A stretch of 64,000 nucleotides of DNA from JAWKTT01 sp041398965 (GTDB lineage: Bacteria; Planctomycetota; Planctomycetia; Planctomycetales; Planctomycetaceae), in contig JAWKTT010000025.1 in NCBI GenBank assembly GCA_041398965.1, positions 10,724-74,723 of the forward strand, read 5' to 3'. Below, piece by piece: positions 63,100 to 64,000 of the stretch. The notes beneath the pieces were generated by a model, which was not told where the DNA came from, did not search any database, and saw only the letters and a list, made by a program, of their open reading frames with translations. The translations under genes were made by a program, and so were the position numbers. Positions within the stretch are counted from its first letter, which is position 1, and every line of letters begins with the position of its first letter.

Positions 63100-64000
63100 T
63101 TAGATGCCAGGGATAATGTACAACAGAGGGAACAGGAAAATCCAAACCAAGTCGACAAAGTGCCAATACAGGCCGCTGTTTTCGACCCAGTCGGTCCACT
63201 TGCTATCCAATTTGGACCCCTGTAACAGGGCCATGCCGAACAGGATCATGCCGACGATCACGTGGATGGCGTGGAAGCCGGTCATCAGGAAGTAGGTCGA
63301 CGCAAAGATGTTCCCTTTGGGGATAATGTGTGGTTCGTGAACCCCTGCCAGTCGTGGACCATAAGAGGCCACCTGCTGATGATTCCGCAACCAGACCGTG
63401 GCCGATTCATGCGTGATGGCTTGCAAATCTTTACGGCTTTGTAGATTTCGCAAGTCGGTCAGCAGTTCCGGATTCTCTTCTGTCGCGGTCTTAGGAAGCA
63501 GGTCCGCCTGCGATCCCACTGGTTTCTCGTCAATGACTGCCCCTCGAATCGCTGCGTAGAGGTCGAGAAAGTCGTTCAGCTCTTGCGTCCGACCTTGGAG
63601 GGAAAGGTCTAAGACGGTCTGCTGAACATACAGCGTATTCAGTGCATTCGTCCGGGCGTTGAGAGCCGACGGATTGTTCTTCGCGACAGGCTCCTTCAGC
63701 AATTCGTCGATCGAGTTGTCGACGTCGGCCTTCGCCTCTTCGGCACTCTTGGTTGCGATCAGTATCTTGTGGAGTTCCACATGCCCAGAGAGTTCCTCTG
63801 CCTTCTTCGCTGGCTTCCCCGGACCGGGGACAAGTTCGTTCGCCCAGGCAAAGAGCGGGGCTTCGACATCCTTCATGAACTTGTTGACCGCTTGTGTCTC
63901 AGTCTCGGCGATGCGTCCGGGGAGAATGCCGTGATCGAACTTCCCTTTGTACTCGTATGCCTTGATTCCAAGGAACAGAAAAGCACAGACCATCGTCCCC
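63100..64000 (-). CDS. Cytochrome c oxidase subunit III, partial, with a large soluble insertion
   Basis: The frame is open to the window end, so the N-terminus is missing; about 300 residues are visible. It begins in a membrane helix ending FLGIKAYEYKGKF and finishes with the two last helices of COX3: GNIFASTYFLMTGFHAIHVIVGMI and YWHFVDLVWIFLFPLLYI. In ordinary subunit III the corresponding helices are joined by about 15-20 residues; here roughly 200 hydrophilic residues (about 25-225 of the visible part) lie between them, helical and rich in E, K, A and L. This insertion faces the outside if standard topology holds. Next gene downstream encodes subunit IV. Confidence 0.88.
   Translation of the reverse strand, partial: GTMVCAFLFLGIKAYEYKGKFDHGILPGRIAETETQAVNKFMKDVEAPLFAWANELVPGPGKPAKKAEELSGHVELHKILIATKSAEEAKADVDNSIDELLKEPVAKNNPSALNARTNALNTLYVQQTVLDLSLQGRTQELNDFLDLYAAIRGAVIDEKPVGSQADLLPKTATEENPELLTDLRNLQSRKDLQAITHESATVWLRNHQQVASYGPRLAGVHEPHIIPKGNIFASTYFLMTGFHAIHVIVGMILFGMALLQGSKLDSKWTDWVENSGLYWHFVDLVWIFLFPLLYIIPGI

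Overview
The window looks like a chromosomal segment of a planctomycete, probably of the Planctomycetales type. The evidence is a short LEPR-XLL-type secretion leader (42951-43655), a Tat-exported DUF1501 protein, a Gfo/Idh/MocA oxidoreductase, a planctomycete-style Hint pretoxin, a Minf_1886-family protein, a very large DUF4175-like coiled-coil membrane protein and a moderately high GC content. This assignment is inference from gene content; there is no rRNA marker in the window.

Region by region. 1-0.95 kb: two small CxxCH (c-type haem) proteins. 1.0-12.5 kb, minus strand: a compact 12-gene [NiFe]-hydrogenase operon whose genes mostly overlap by 1-19 bp. It reads cNMP-binding protein, hydB, hydG, hydD, hydA, maturation endopeptidase, hypA, hypB, hypF, hypC, hypD, hypE. 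The subunit order matches group 3b NAD(P)-linked (sulf)hydrogenases. The N-terminal part of hypE carries several frameshifts. 13-24.4 kb: ahcY, rtcB, small unknown genes, a pair of unknown secreted/membrane proteins, a class-V aminotransferase next to a YgfZ-type protein, and a secreted terpenoid-toroid-fold protein. 24.5-32.4 kb: a 2211-residue DUF4175-like protein with a perfect 12-residue tandem repeat, and a Gfo/Idh oxidoreductase. 32.5-35.8 kb: a polymorphic-toxin cassette (5'-truncated Hint plus GIY-YIG-like toxin and candidate immunity genes) bracketed by about 148-bp direct repeats. 36-43.7 kb: a membrane-anchored beta-propeller protein, a PPi-type phosphofructokinase with a frameshifted C-terminal third, a DUF1501 protein and a LEPR-XLL protein.

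43.7-48.4 kb is the most unusual stretch. A tyrosine-recombinase N-terminus is cut by a MITE-like element. It is followed on the plus strand by small unrelated genes (Imm33-like, secreted, HNH nuclease, small membrane protein, DUF6940), separated by about 90-bp imperfect palindromes with GCATAAC...GTTATGC-type ends. This looks like a decayed chromosomal integron cassette array. A degenerate group II intron on the opposite strand sits inside it. 48.8-51.3 kb: Fe-dependent alcohol dehydrogenase and a PQQ-type beta-propeller protein. 51.7-57.2 kb: three recognisable genes (YdeP-family molybdopterin oxidoreductase, metal ABC permease with fused regulator-like tail, glycine dehydrogenase subunit gcvPB) in which the reading frame shifts again and again. 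This is either a block of recent decay or low-quality sequence. 57.6-64 kb: an LRR lipoprotein, an M42 peptidase, a secreted esterase, an ABC ATPase and the end of a haem-copper oxidase cluster (subunits IV and III) running off the window.

Two dispersed repeat families recur: a 110-130 bp element with terminal inverted repeats (17.3, 43.7 and 51.5 kb) and a CTTTCGCTCCGCGAAAG hairpin (46.7 and 57.4 kb). I recognised no tRNA, rRNA or CRISPR array.
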